The notes under the pieces were generated by a model. That model saw only the letters and a list, made by a program, of their open reading frames with translations. It was not told where the DNA came from and did no database searches. Made by a program: the position numbers and the translations under genes. A stretch of DNA of 9,309 nt from Candidatus Hecatellales archaeon B24 (lineage in GTDB: Archaea; Thermoproteota; Bathyarchaeia; Hecatellales; Hecatellaceae). Every line of letters starts with the position of its first letter. Positions within the stretch are counted from its first letter, which is position 1. The stretch covers positions 1 through 9,309 of the forward strand of contig LUCC01000048.1 in the NCBI GenBank assembly GCA_001593855.1, read 5' to 3'. Shown here in pieces: positions 1-6,172 of this stretch.

Positions 1-305
1 ATTTTCACGTGGGCGTTCTCAGCCATCCACGCCGAGATCATTCCGTCCACAACCACTCCCCCCTTCAAGGCTTCCTCCCTAACCATTCCATCCACTTTCT
101 CGTCGATGCCTCTATCTCCAGCAGCCTTCTCCGTTAGCTCTTGAAGGGTTAAACCGAAGCTTTCAGCCAGCCTCCGGAAGGCTCCTCCAGCTGAAACATG
201 CTTCAGCCCGAAAGCTTCAGCTAGAGCCCTAGCATAGGTGCTTTTACCTGTCCCGTGGAGGCCTCCAATGGTGATTACCAGCCTTTCAGGCTTGCTGCGG
301 CTCAA
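1..305 (-). CDS. cmk: Cytidylate kinase, archaeal type (N-terminal part, truncated by window edge)
   Basis: Likely cytidylate (CMP/dCMP) kinase, which transfers the ATP gamma-phosphate to CMP in pyrimidine nucleotide salvage in the cytoplasm. About 101 residues are visible and the C-terminal part lies outside the window. A Walker A loop, GGLHGTGKST, sits at residues 14-23. It is followed by the NMP-binding SAGGAFRRLA segment (about 38-47) and a hydrophobic strand ending VVVDGMISAWM (about 84-94). The start chosen is TTG at 305, because GGAGG lies 7 nt upstream. It begins 14 nt after the DUF106 stop. This position after secY-adk-DUF106 is where many archaea carry cmk. The family call rests on the P-loop, the SAG motif and the context. 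Another P-loop NMP kinase is the main alternative. Confidence 0.85.
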   Translation of the reverse strand, partial: MSRSKPERLVITIGGLHGTGKSTYARALAEAFGLKHVSAGGAFRRLAESFGLTLQELTEKAAGDRGIDEKVDGMVREEALKGGVVVDGMISAWMAENAHVK

Positions 306-319
306 GGCTAAGCCTCCGA

Positions 320-802
320 CTATCCGTATTGAATGCCGAGAATCCTGGTTATGGGCAGGTTAACGGCTAAGGCTGACAGGAAATACCATACCCAGAAGGA
401 GAGCCATAGCCCGTCCTCGCTTACGGCACCCCACGGGAAAGGTATGGGTGAAACTGCTACGGGAGTCTGACCGAAAATGGAAATCAAAACCCAGTAGAGA
501 ATTAGGAAGGGTATCATAAGCATGAAGGAAGCCTTAAACTGCTGGCTTAAGACGGCTGAGGACTCCCTCATTAAGACCATCTGCTTCCTCTGAAGCTTCG
601 CCACGGCTTTCTTGTCTCCTTTACGTTTAGCCTCGCCAATCTGCCTTCTAAGCTCGTCAAGCCTTCCCCTCACAGCCCTAACCTTTTCAACGTCAACCAT
701 TTTACGCTGGAGAAAGGAGGAGGAGAAGGCTAAGACAACTGTTAAGCCTAGGATTAGCAGGGTTGAAACGGGTATCTGGGTTATCGCTTCTTCGAAGCCC
801 AT
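320..802 (-). CDS. DUF106 / EMC3-TMCO1-like membrane protein of the Oxa1 superfamily
   Basis: A 160-residue archaeal membrane protein of the DUF106 type, related to YidC/Oxa1, EMC3 and TMCO1. It is thought to assist insertion of membrane proteins, possibly alongside SecY. Three hydrophobic segments are visible: about residues 11-31, 92-110 and 131-149. Between the first two lies a long, highly charged region (about 33-80, rich in K, R and E) that should form a coiled coil, as is usual in the family. The ATG at 802 is preferred. It lies one base after the adk stop and has AAAGG just upstream. The frame is open up to 868, but that start would overlap adk by 65 nt and add an unfamiliar basic N-terminus. 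The secY-adk-DUF106 linkage supports a role in membrane biogenesis. The biochemical role is inferred from the family. Confidence 0.85.
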   Translation of the reverse strand: MGFEEAITQIPVSTLLILGLTVVLAFSSSFLQRKMVDVEKVRAVRGRLDELRRQIGEAKRKGDKKAVAKLQRKQMVLMRESSAVLSQQFKASFMLMIPFLILYWVLISIFGQTPVAVSPIPFPWGAVSEDGLWLSFWVWYFLSALAVNLPITRILGIQYG

Positions 803-803
803 T

Positions 804-1403
804 TCAGCCTTTAACCCCCTTAATGGCTTCAAGCAGCCTTCCAGCAGCCTCCCCAGCCTTTCCCTCAAGGTTTTCCACCACCATCATGGGGGCGCCTGTA
901 AGAGCTGAGCAGGCTGCAGCCATAACCCTTGAAAGCTGAATTTCAAATTCAACCTCCTCTGCCACAGGGGTTTCCCTCTCTCTGATTTCAGCGTCCTTAA
1001 GCCTCCTAGCCAGAATGCTGTCTGAGGGCGCTTCGATGAGAGCTATAAGGCTTGGCTTTAGAAGAGTTAAAACGTGGCTGGGCAAGCCGGGAAGATAGCC
1101 TGAACCCGCCTTCACAATCATGTGGGTGTCAACCAGGGTTACGCCGTCGAAGGCTTCGGCCATGCTGGCTATTCTCCGGGCGGCTTCTGCTTGAAGCTCT
1201 CTCTGGAAGGATGTTGAGCGTTTCCTCATTTCGTCGCGGTGGGCTACCTGTCTTCCAGACTCTTCAGCTAAGCTCATCATCACGGTTCCATAGTTTACAA
1301 TCTGGATTTTTAAGCCCTGCTTTGAGGCTTCCTTTTCCAGTTCTCCCAGCACCGTTGACTTTCCAACTCCTGGAAGACCTACAACTATTACCAGGCTTTT
1401 CAA
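804..1403 (-). CDS. adkA: Adenylate kinase, archaeal AdkA type
   Basis: Catalyses ATP + AMP = 2 ADP in the cytoplasm. The protein has 199 residues, typical of the short archaeal enzyme that is distinct from bacterial Adk. The N-terminal beta strand leads into the P-loop GLPGVGKST at residues 9-17. NYGTVM (about 37-42) is the expected AMP-binding region, and DTHMIVK (about 92-98) resembles the conserved archaeal strand that follows. The start is TTG at 1403, supported by GGGAG about 5 nt upstream and by the normal distance from the start to the P-loop. There is a 62-nt gap after secY. The next gene starts one base past the stop. No truncation or missing key motif is seen. Confidence 0.93.
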   Translation of the reverse strand: MKSLVIVVGLPGVGKSTVLGELEKEASKQGLKIQIVNYGTVMMSLAEESGRQVAHRDEMRKRSTSFQRELQAEAARRIASMAEAFDGVTLVDTHMIVKAGSGYLPGLPSHVLTLLKPSLIALIEAPSDSILARRLKDAEIRERETPVAEEVEFEIQLSRVMAAACSALTGAPMMVVENLEGKAGEAAGRLLEAIKGVKG

Positions 1404-1465
1404 ACCCTCTCCCAGCCTTAAACAGGAAAACGTTTCAGAAATATGGGTTAAGCTGCTTATTAAGG

Positions 1466-2863
1466 TTAGGCTCTTCCAAGAAGCTTAGCCAGCCCAGGAT
1501 ACATCTCTTCAACTCTTTCCCTCACAATTATCTGGTAGTACTGCCATATGATGCCGGTGGTCAGCAGAATTCCTATACCCGTGCCAATGGTGTTAAAGAA
1601 GTCGGCTACAGCGGCTATAAGCCCAACGGTTAAACCGCCTATGATGGTTAAAGAGGGGATATACCTGTTAAGCATGTCCGATACAGGCCTTTCAGCCCTC
1701 CTAAAGCCTGGAATCTGCATTCCAGAGTCTATAAGCTGCTTGGCCACATGGCGGGGGCTTAACCCTCCAACCTCAACCCACGTCATCGAGAAGCCTACGC
1801 ATACCAAGACGAGGACAAGCGTGTAAACTATTATGCGGAGGGGGTCCTGAACTGCCAACGTTATGTCTCTGGGAGGTGTTAGAAAGTACACAAGCCCGCT
1901 TACAGGTTTGCCTTGGGCGTCGAAGCTTCCGAGAATCTGCGCTATGAAGCTTCCAGGCATCCTAGACACGGCCACATGGGCGAAGAAGTATACGTCCGCG
2001 AAGAGAGCTGAAGCCAGTATCACAGGGATGTTGGATACGTAGAAGAATTTCACGGGGTAGCTGGCTCTGAAGCCTCTGAACCTCGCATGGGAAATGGGAA
2101 TTTCAACCCTAAGCCCCTCCAGGTAGATTATGACTACGAAGAGTATAATCATGGATAGGAAGCCAACCATGTCTGGAAGACCTCCCTGCCTTATGACCGC
2201 GGTGAAAACTTCACCGGAGGCTATGGCCTGGCCTAGGGCGAGGAGAGCTCCGAGGAAGAAGCCGTCGAAGGCTGGCAGAGGCGCAAAGCAGCCCCAAAAT
2301 ATTTGCTGGGCAACCCCTGCTGCTATGAAGAGGCTTATTCCGCTTCCGAGACCCCAGCCCTTCTGAACCAGCTCGTCAAGCAGGATAACCATCATCCCCG
2401 CGAAGAAGAGCTGCAGCAGCACTATTACGGCCACGTTCATGGTGAGCGCGCCGTATACTCCTCCGAAGACGAAGACTGAGGCTTCGAAAAGCGTCATGAC
2501 GAGGGCTAAAACCTTGTTGGCAGCTGTGAAGACCGCTCTGTCCTCGGGCTTGGCGAAGTCTACGTTTATCATTTTGGAGCCTGCTAGAAGCTGGAGGATT
2601 AGGCCTGCCGTGACTATGGGGCCTATTCCAAGCTCCATCAGCGTGCCTCGTCTGGAGGCGAAGATTATCCTCATCATGGCGAAGGGGTCTGCTCCACCCT
2701 TAGCTATGCCGTAGAGGGGAATCTCCGTCATGACAAGGTATATTACCATGACGAGGCCTGTCCAGAAAAGCTTCTCTGTGAAGCTTATCTTCCGAGCTGG
2801 CTTTTTAACTTCGGGGATAAGTCTTGCAAGCTTTGAGAGGGCGGTTATGCCTTTCCCAGCCAT
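1466..2863 (-). CDS. secY: Preprotein translocase channel subunit SecY (Sec61 alpha)
   Basis: Pore-forming subunit of the SecYEG/beta translocon in the cytoplasmic membrane, through which proteins are exported or inserted. The product has 465 residues, usual for archaeal SecY. About ten hydrophobic helices can be traced: residues 31-50, a half-helix/plug region near 60-75 with helix 2 to about 95, then about 111-135, 142-163, 170-190, 232-249, 275-298, 340-360, 402-422 and 423-446. The cytosolic 6/7 loop (about 251-272, RVEIPISHARFRGF) and the 8/9 loop (about 363-400) carry the basic residues that contact the ribosome in this family. The ATG at 2863 has GGAGG at 2870-2866, only 2 nt away, and a second GGAGG 11 nt away inside the uL15 end. 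It starts 7 nt after uL15. Confidence 0.97.
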   Translation of the reverse strand: MAGKGITALSKLARLIPEVKKPARKISFTEKLFWTGLVMVIYLVMTEIPLYGIAKGGADPFAMMRIIFASRRGTLMELGIGPIVTAGLILQLLAGSKMINVDFAKPEDRAVFTAANKVLALVMTLFEASVFVFGGVYGALTMNVAVIVLLQLFFAGMMVILLDELVQKGWGLGSGISLFIAAGVAQQIFWGCFAPLPAFDGFFLGALLALGQAIASGEVFTAVIRQGGLPDMVGFLSMIILFVVIIYLEGLRVEIPISHARFRGFRASYPVKFFYVSNIPVILASALFADVYFFAHVAVSRMPGSFIAQILGSFDAQGKPVSGLVYFLTPPRDITLAVQDPLRIIVYTLVLVLVCVGFSMTWVEVGGLSPRHVAKQLIDSGMQIPGFRRAERPVSDMLNRYIPSLTIIGGLTVGLIAAVADFFNTIGTGIGILLTTGIIWQYYQIIVRERVEEMYPGLAKLLGRA

Positions 2864-2870
2864 AGCCTCC

Positions 2871-3314
2871 TTATCCTCCGGCCTTCACTATCCGCCCTCC
2901 AGCCTCCACAATTTTTCTTTCAGCCTCCTCTGAGAAGGCTGAAGCCTTAACGGTGAGAGGCCTTTTAACGCTGCCTCCTCCAAGCAGCTTATCGAAGCCG
3001 AAGTCTGAAAGGTCCACCTCAACTTCTCCTTTCCCTCCGGCCTTAAGCCTGCCAGCTGCCAGAAGCTCTTCCACAAGCTCTGAAAGTCTTCCAACGTTTA
3101 TGGTTTTAACTTCTCCCCGGCTCGTTGGACAGCGGAAGCCGTGTTTTCCGAAATGGTTGGGGTCGTATTTCACAGTCCAAGTCCACTTATGCTTGTGCAG
3201 TCCAGCCTTTCCGAAGCCTCCCCGACCTCCGCTTTTACGGTGCTGGCCTACCTTGCCCCAGCCGCAGGTTCGGGAACCCCTATGCCACCTGGTCTTCCTA
3301 AGCTTGTGAGGCAT
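2871..3314 (-). CDS. rpl15: Large-subunit ribosomal protein uL15
   Basis: Structural protein of the 50S subunit that binds 23S rRNA. The basic, glycine-rich N-terminal extension (MPHKLRKTRW..., GWGKVGQHRKSGGRGG) is the typical uL15 rRNA-penetrating tail. The C-terminal half contains the globular domain, with LTVKASAFSEEAERKIVEAGG near the end. I chose the ATG at 3314, giving 147 aa, because the archaeal family starts with MPHKLRK. The frame is open to a GTG at 3338, which overlaps the uL30 stop and would add eight unfamiliar residues. GGTG lies 7 nt upstream of the chosen ATG. The gap to uL30 is 20 nt and to secY 7 nt, so the three are probably cotranscribed. Confidence 0.95.
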   Translation of the reverse strand: MPHKLRKTRWHRGSRTCGWGKVGQHRKSGGRGGFGKAGLHKHKWTWTVKYDPNHFGKHGFRCPTSRGEVKTINVGRLSELVEELLAAGRLKAGGKGEVEVDLSDFGFDKLLGGGSVKRPLTVKASAFSEEAERKIVEAGGRIVKAGG

Positions 3315-3334
3315 CCTTCCACACCAATATTTTA

Positions 3335-3832
3335 TCACATCATACGCTCTAAGAGCTCGTTTATTTTTTCACCTCTGTAGCCTAGTTCTCCACCTTCAGC
3401 GAAAGCCCTTTTCACAGGCTTCTTAAAGCCTCCTGAAGGCGGGTGGAGGCGGAATACTGGCTTAAGGTCTGGTAAGCTTTTAAGAGATAACTTTCCTGAG
3501 TGAAGTGCCTTAGCAACGCTTAGAAAGTTTTTGAAGCCAAGCTTTTTCAGGTATTCTTGGGTTATAGGTTTTCCTCCTTTAAGTCTTCCCCTGTACTGGA
3601 GAAGCTTGGCCAGAGTTTTCTCGGAGATTTCACCCCAGCTGATGTAGTCTTTTGCCTTCTGAAGCATTCCCAGGTAGGTTGGTGTGGCGGGGATGAGGAC
3701 GGCGTGGTTTGGCTTGTGAAGCCTCAGCATGGCGAGAGTGTCCTTTACATCTCCGCGGACGTTAACGGTGCCTCTAATCCTCACTACGGCGAGGCAGGCC
3801 TGTTTACCCTTAGATTTTTCAGCCATCCCCAT
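3335..3832 (-). CDS. rpl30: Large-subunit ribosomal protein uL30, archaeal long form
   Basis: 50S structural protein. The N-terminal part (CLAVVRIRGTVNVRGDVKDTLAML, in two adjoining stretches) is the conserved uL30 fold also found in the 60-residue bacterial protein. The remaining ~100 residues are the archaeal/eukaryotic extension, including HPPSGGFKKPVK near the C-terminus. Three starts are possible: GTG 3838, ATG 3832 and ATG 3826. I list ATG 3832 (165 aa), which has AAGG 8 nt upstream. ATG 3826 (163 aa, MAEKSKGK) is nearly as likely. A 102-nt gap separates it from uS5 and may contain its own promoter. The uL15 gene follows after 20 nt. Confidence 0.94.
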   Translation of the reverse strand: MGMAEKSKGKQACLAVVRIRGTVNVRGDVKDTLAMLRLHKPNHAVLIPATPTYLGMLQKAKDYISWGEISEKTLAKLLQYRGRLKGGKPITQEYLKKLGFKNFLSVAKALHSGKLSLKSLPDLKPVFRLHPPSGGFKKPVKRAFAEGGELGYRGEKINELLERMM

Positions 3833-3878
3833 ATTCACTGCCTTAAAGGCGATTCTTGAAATTCTTTAACCATTGTAG

Positions 3879-3886
3879 GTTATAAC
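3879..3886 (-). promoter_or_regulatory. Possible TATA element upstream of uL30
   Basis: The palindrome GTTATAAC lies in the 102-nt uS5-uL30 gap, the most AT-rich part of this gap. An archaeal TATA box here would give a transcript start about 25 nt downstream, near 3856, leaving a leader of about 25-30 nt before the uL30 start. No clear BRE is visible, and the element may be chance in an AT-rich spacer. Confidence 0.28.
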
Positions 3887-3918
3887 GGTTATGTTATGTA
3901 AACATGGACGCCTCTGAG

Positions 3919-3936
3919 AAGCCTTTAAGAAGGCTT
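3919..3936 (-). other. Perfect 7-bp inverted repeat at the end of uS5
   Basis: AAGCCTT, a 4-nt loop, then AAGGCTT; the RNA could form a hairpin. The first bases overlap the uS5 TAA stop (3935-3937). It is not followed by a T-run on the minus strand, so it does not look like a classical terminator. It might slow or punctuate transcription, or protect the mRNA end. It could also be chance, because its arms are the hexamer AAGCCT/AGGCTT that is very frequent throughout this window. Confidence 0.4.
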
Positions 3937-4561
3937 ACCTCACCCAGTCCTGGGGGGTGACAACCTTATAGGTTCTCTTCAGGGCGTCGTAAACGGAGAA
4001 GGCCAGCGAAGTGGCTGTGCTGGTGGAGCCGAAGCTTCTGGTCCAGCAGTCCTTTATGCCTGCAAGCTTCAGAATTATTTTAGCCGTTTCGTTGGCTACG
4101 AGGCCCAGCCCCCTTGGGCCTGGAATAATCTCAAACCTTACGCTTCCACATTTCCCTTCAACATGGAAGGGGGCGGAATGCGGTTTACCGCAGCCGCACT
4201 CCCAGCTTCCGCATCCCCGCCTTACAGGTGTAATGTTAAGCTTGGCGTACATGGTTGCCTTGTCCACTGCCAGCCTTATCTGCCTGGCTTTACCTGTTCC
4301 AACACCTACGAAGCCGTCCTCGTTTCCAACGGCTACCACAACGCGGAAGCGGGACTGCTCTCCAGCGTCGGTTTGCTTCTGGATTATCCCCATGGAGAGA
4401 ACTTCCTGTTTAAGGTCTGGGAGAAGCCTGTCAACGATTTCAGGCTCCTGAATCCTGTAGCCTGAATTGAAAACCTCCTCCATGGACACTATTTTGCCTT
4501 CAAGCACAAGCCTTCCAAGCTTGGTTCTCGGAGTCCATTCAGCAGCCTCAACGCTGGCCAT
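3935..4561 (-). CDS. rps5: Small-subunit ribosomal protein uS5
   Basis: 30S protein at the mRNA entry side that contributes to decoding accuracy. It has 208 residues, the usual archaeal length. The double-stranded-RNA-binding-like domain occupies about residues 49-112 and contains FRVVVAVGNEDGFVGVG. The C-terminal domain contains GPRGLGLVANETAKIIL and GSTSTATSLAFSVYDAL, typical of archaeal and eukaryotic uS5. Cysteines 117, 122 and 124 with His128 (GCGSWECGCGKPH) form a metal-ligand-like cluster that I recall from archaeal homologues. The ATG at 4561 has GGAGGG 13 nt upstream and a closer GGGAG 3 nt upstream. It follows a 119-nt spacer with a probable promoter, so it may head its own transcript as well as being read from upstream. 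Confidence 0.97.
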   Translation of the reverse strand: MASVEAAEWTPRTKLGRLVLEGKIVSMEEVFNSGYRIQEPEIVDRLLPDLKQEVLSMGIIQKQTDAGEQSRFRVVVAVGNEDGFVGVGTGKARQIRLAVDKATMYAKLNITPVRRGCGSWECGCGKPHSAPFHVEGKCGSVRFEIIPGPRGLGLVANETAKIILKLAGIKDCWTRSFGSTSTATSLAFSVYDALKRTYKVVTPQDWVR

Positions 4562-4660
4562 GTTCTCCCAGTCTCCCTCCTGAAAGTTTTATCGCAGCCA
4601 TTTCAGGCTTCAGCCTCGCCTTAACCCTTAAGCGTTAGAGCACCAAAAGGTAGGAAAACC
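4562..4660 (-). other. Untranslated spacer/leader upstream of uS5
   Basis: This spacer between uL18 and uS5 has no ORF. On the minus strand it holds CGCTTAA-GGG-TTAAGGCG (4617-4634), which can pair with a one-base bulge. Directly after it comes AGGCT-GA-AGCCT (4604-4615), a 5-bp perfect inverted repeat. Then follows the uS5 ribosome-binding region GGAGGG (4580-4575). The leader could therefore fold into two small adjacent hairpins. Whether they regulate anything cannot be told from one sequence. Confidence 0.35.
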
Positions 4661-4662
4661 TC

Positions 4663-4673
4663 AAAATATAAAC
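4663..4673 (-). promoter_or_regulatory. Probable archaeal TATA box upstream of uS5
   Basis: On the minus strand GTTTATATTTT lies about 10 nt past the uL18 stop and resembles the archaeal TATA consensus. It is preceded by purine-rich GGGAAC in the place of a BRE. Transcription would start about 25 nt downstream, near 4640, giving a leader of roughly 80 nt before the uS5 ATG. It is the best promoter candidate in the window, judged by eye only. Confidence 0.45.
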
Positions 4674-4680
4674 GTTCCCT

Positions 4681-5265
4681 TCAGGAGTAGGCTTTAAGGA
4701 TGGCTTGTTTAACCTTTTCAAAGTGTTTAGGAAGCTCTTCCGGGCTGAGGCCAGCCTTCGAATACTGGGAGAACCTTTGCTCTCTAAGCTGAGGCTCCAA
4801 GCTTTTCCAGTAGGAGGCTATATGCTCTCCTGATATGCGGTCTTCGCTGGGGAGCATTTCAGGGTCATGTGGAACGTTTACCCCTGCGTCTAAAACGCCT
4901 TTAAGCCCGGCGTAGATTCGTGAGCCTGGATTCGGCTTTTTAACTCCAACGTCTAGGAGAGCCTTCTCCACTCCAGCCTTTCTGGCTTTTAACCCTGCTA
5001 GAAGCCCTGTGAGGTAGGCTGTGGGAAGGTTTCCGCAGGGAGCCTTCCAGCCGAAGTTTTTAGCCAGCTCCCTTGAAACCGCTGAGGTTAAAACTTGGTC
5101 TCCTCGAAGGTTGGCTTTAATGAACTGGGCTATAACGTTGGAGAGGGTTGGCCTGATAACCAGCCTTAACTCTCCTGACTTAAGCAGTTCCCTACGCCTG
5201 TAATAGTTTGTTTTCCCTTCCCTACGTCTTCTGAAGGGAACCCTGTATCTCGGCCCTCTAGCCAC
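4681..5265 (-). CDS. rpl18: Large-subunit ribosomal protein uL18
   Basis: 50S protein that binds 5S rRNA together with uL5, forming the central protuberance. At 194 residues it matches archaeal uL18 and is longer than the bacterial protein. Diagnostic segments are the start MARGPRYRVPFRRRREGKT, then LRLVIRPTLSNVIAQF and the glycine-rich NPGSRIYAGLKGVLDAG. The start chosen is GTG at 5265, because the family begins MA-GPRY and because AGGGGTG lies 9 nt upstream. The frame is also open to another GTG at 5277, which would add four residues. The chosen start overlaps the 3' end of eL19 by 8 nt, implying translational coupling. The C-terminal tail is charged and helical. Confidence 0.95.
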   Translation of the reverse strand: MARGPRYRVPFRRRREGKTNYYRRRELLKSGELRLVIRPTLSNVIAQFIKANLRGDQVLTSAVSRELAKNFGWKAPCGNLPTAYLTGLLAGLKARKAGVEKALLDVGVKKPNPGSRIYAGLKGVLDAGVNVPHDPEMLPSEDRISGEHIASYWKSLEPQLREQRFSQYSKAGLSPEELPKHFEKVKQAILKAYS

Positions 5266-5731
5266 GTCTAAGCGCACCCCTACGCCTAACTATGAGGCCT
5301 GAAGATTTAACGTGCTGGAGAAGCTGGCTTCTACTTCGGAAAACTCCTCCCTTCGCCATGGTGTAAAGCATTCTGTAGGTGGAGGGGGTTATGCTTTTAG
5401 AGTTCCTGAGCTGCTGGAGGGTTTTCCTTATCGCTCTGATGGTGGAAGCCCACCTACGCTTTTTAGGCGTTCTAGCCTTAGCCGCGCCTTCACGGCTTCC
5501 AGGCCCCCTTCTGCGCCCCTGTTTACGTTTCAAATGCCCAATCCTCGCCCTGCCCCTGCTTACGCCTTTAACGGGTTTAGCCTTGATGGCTCCCTCCTTT
5601 ATGAAGTGCTCGATTTCCTGGCGGGTTATGGCTGAAGATACATCTTCAAACTTTTCAGGGTCTATCCAAACCCTGCTTTCTCCCACGCCTAGAATTTCAG
5701 CTGCAAGCCTCCGCTGGCTTTTCAAGCTCAC
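5258..5731 (-). CDS. rpl19e: Large-subunit ribosomal protein eL19
   Basis: 50S protein found only in archaea and eukaryotes, lying against 23S rRNA and near the subunit interface. The N-terminal SLKSQRRLAAEILGVGESRVW is the family signature. The very basic middle (RGRARIGHLKRKQGRRRGPGSREG) is the RNA-contacting linker between helical parts. It has 157 residues, normal for archaea. The start is GTG at 5731, whose last bases form a GTGA overlap with the eL32 stop. An AAGGGTGA element precedes it by about 8 nt. It ends inside the start of uL18, so eL32, eL19 and uL18 are chained by overlaps. Confidence 0.96.
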   Translation of the reverse strand: MSLKSQRRLAAEILGVGESRVWIDPEKFEDVSSAITRQEIEHFIKEGAIKAKPVKGVSRGRARIGHLKRKQGRRRGPGSREGAAKARTPKKRRWASTIRAIRKTLQQLRNSKSITPSTYRMLYTMAKGGVFRSRSQLLQHVKSSGLIVRRRGALRRG

Positions 5732-6165
5732 CCTGCTTCACCCTTTCCAGCTTCAACGATTTTGGGAGGATTCAGAACTTTAAGGCCTAGGCTTTCAGCT
5801 TCCCTGAAGATTTCAACACGTTTTCTTTTTCCCACGCTTCCGGCAATTCTAACGGCGTGGGTTTGAGGGTTTAAACCTTTGAGGTCTTCAACCCGGTGGA
5901 CTAGGGCTTCCGAGAAGCCTGAAGGGTGGAGGCTTCGAATGCTTTTAGGAGTTCGGTAGCCTGTGCTGGGGGAAGCTGGCCAGCCCTTTTTACTTCTTCT
6001 CATCCTGCTGTCTATGCCTCTGGGCTTCCTCCAGGCAGGTTTAACCCGCTTGTAACGCCAGCTTTCCTGCCTTATGAAGCGTGGCTTCCCGGCTTTAGTC
6101 TGCCTGATTTTCTTGGAGAGGCTGCGTCGGGCTTTTTCAGCCTCCGGGATTTTCGGTTTGGCCAT
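5728..6165 (-). CDS. rpl32e: Large-subunit ribosomal protein eL32
   Basis: 50S protein found only in archaea and eukaryotes. The conserved core is visible: FIRQESWRYKRVKPAWRKP (about residues 30-48), then RGIDSRMRRSKKGWPASPSTGYRTPKS split across the next stretch, and VHRVEDLKGLNPQTHAVRIAG. Here it is 145 residues. The ATG at 6165 lies 8 nt downstream of the restored uL6 stop (6173-6175), with GGAGGG about 11 nt upstream and AGGA closer. Because of the frameshift in uL6, this frame is also open upstream and joins the uL6 frame. An automated caller would therefore report one ORF of about 330 residues. I regard eL32 as a separate gene. It overlaps eL19 by 4 nt. Confidence 0.93.
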   Translation of the reverse strand: MAKPKIPEAEKARRSLSKKIRQTKAGKPRFIRQESWRYKRVKPAWRKPRGIDSRMRRSKKGWPASPSTGYRTPKSIRSLHPSGFSEALVHRVEDLKGLNPQTHAVRIAGSVGKRKRVEIFREAESLGLKVLNPPKIVEAGKGEAG

Positions 6166-6172
6166 TTCCTGC

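Noticed and set aside
803..868. Longer DUF106 protein starting at 868
   Set aside because: It would overlap adk by 65 nt. The ATG at 802, directly after the adk stop, is the more ordinary start.
1404..1465. Promoter for adk in the secY-adk gap
   Set aside because: TTAATAA and CATATTT occur there, but neither stands out with a BRE or good spacing. The gap is short, so I do not call a promoter.
1052..1633. Plus-strand ORF of 193 codons
   Set aside because: It is antisense to adk and secY, has low-complexity Ser/Leu/Arg content and no recognisable motif. The real genes on the other strand explain the open frame.
5312..5783. Plus-strand ORFs antisense to eL19
   Set aside because: The eL19 reading is unmistakable. 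The plus-strand products resemble no family and reflect the Arg/Lys-rich codons of the other strand.
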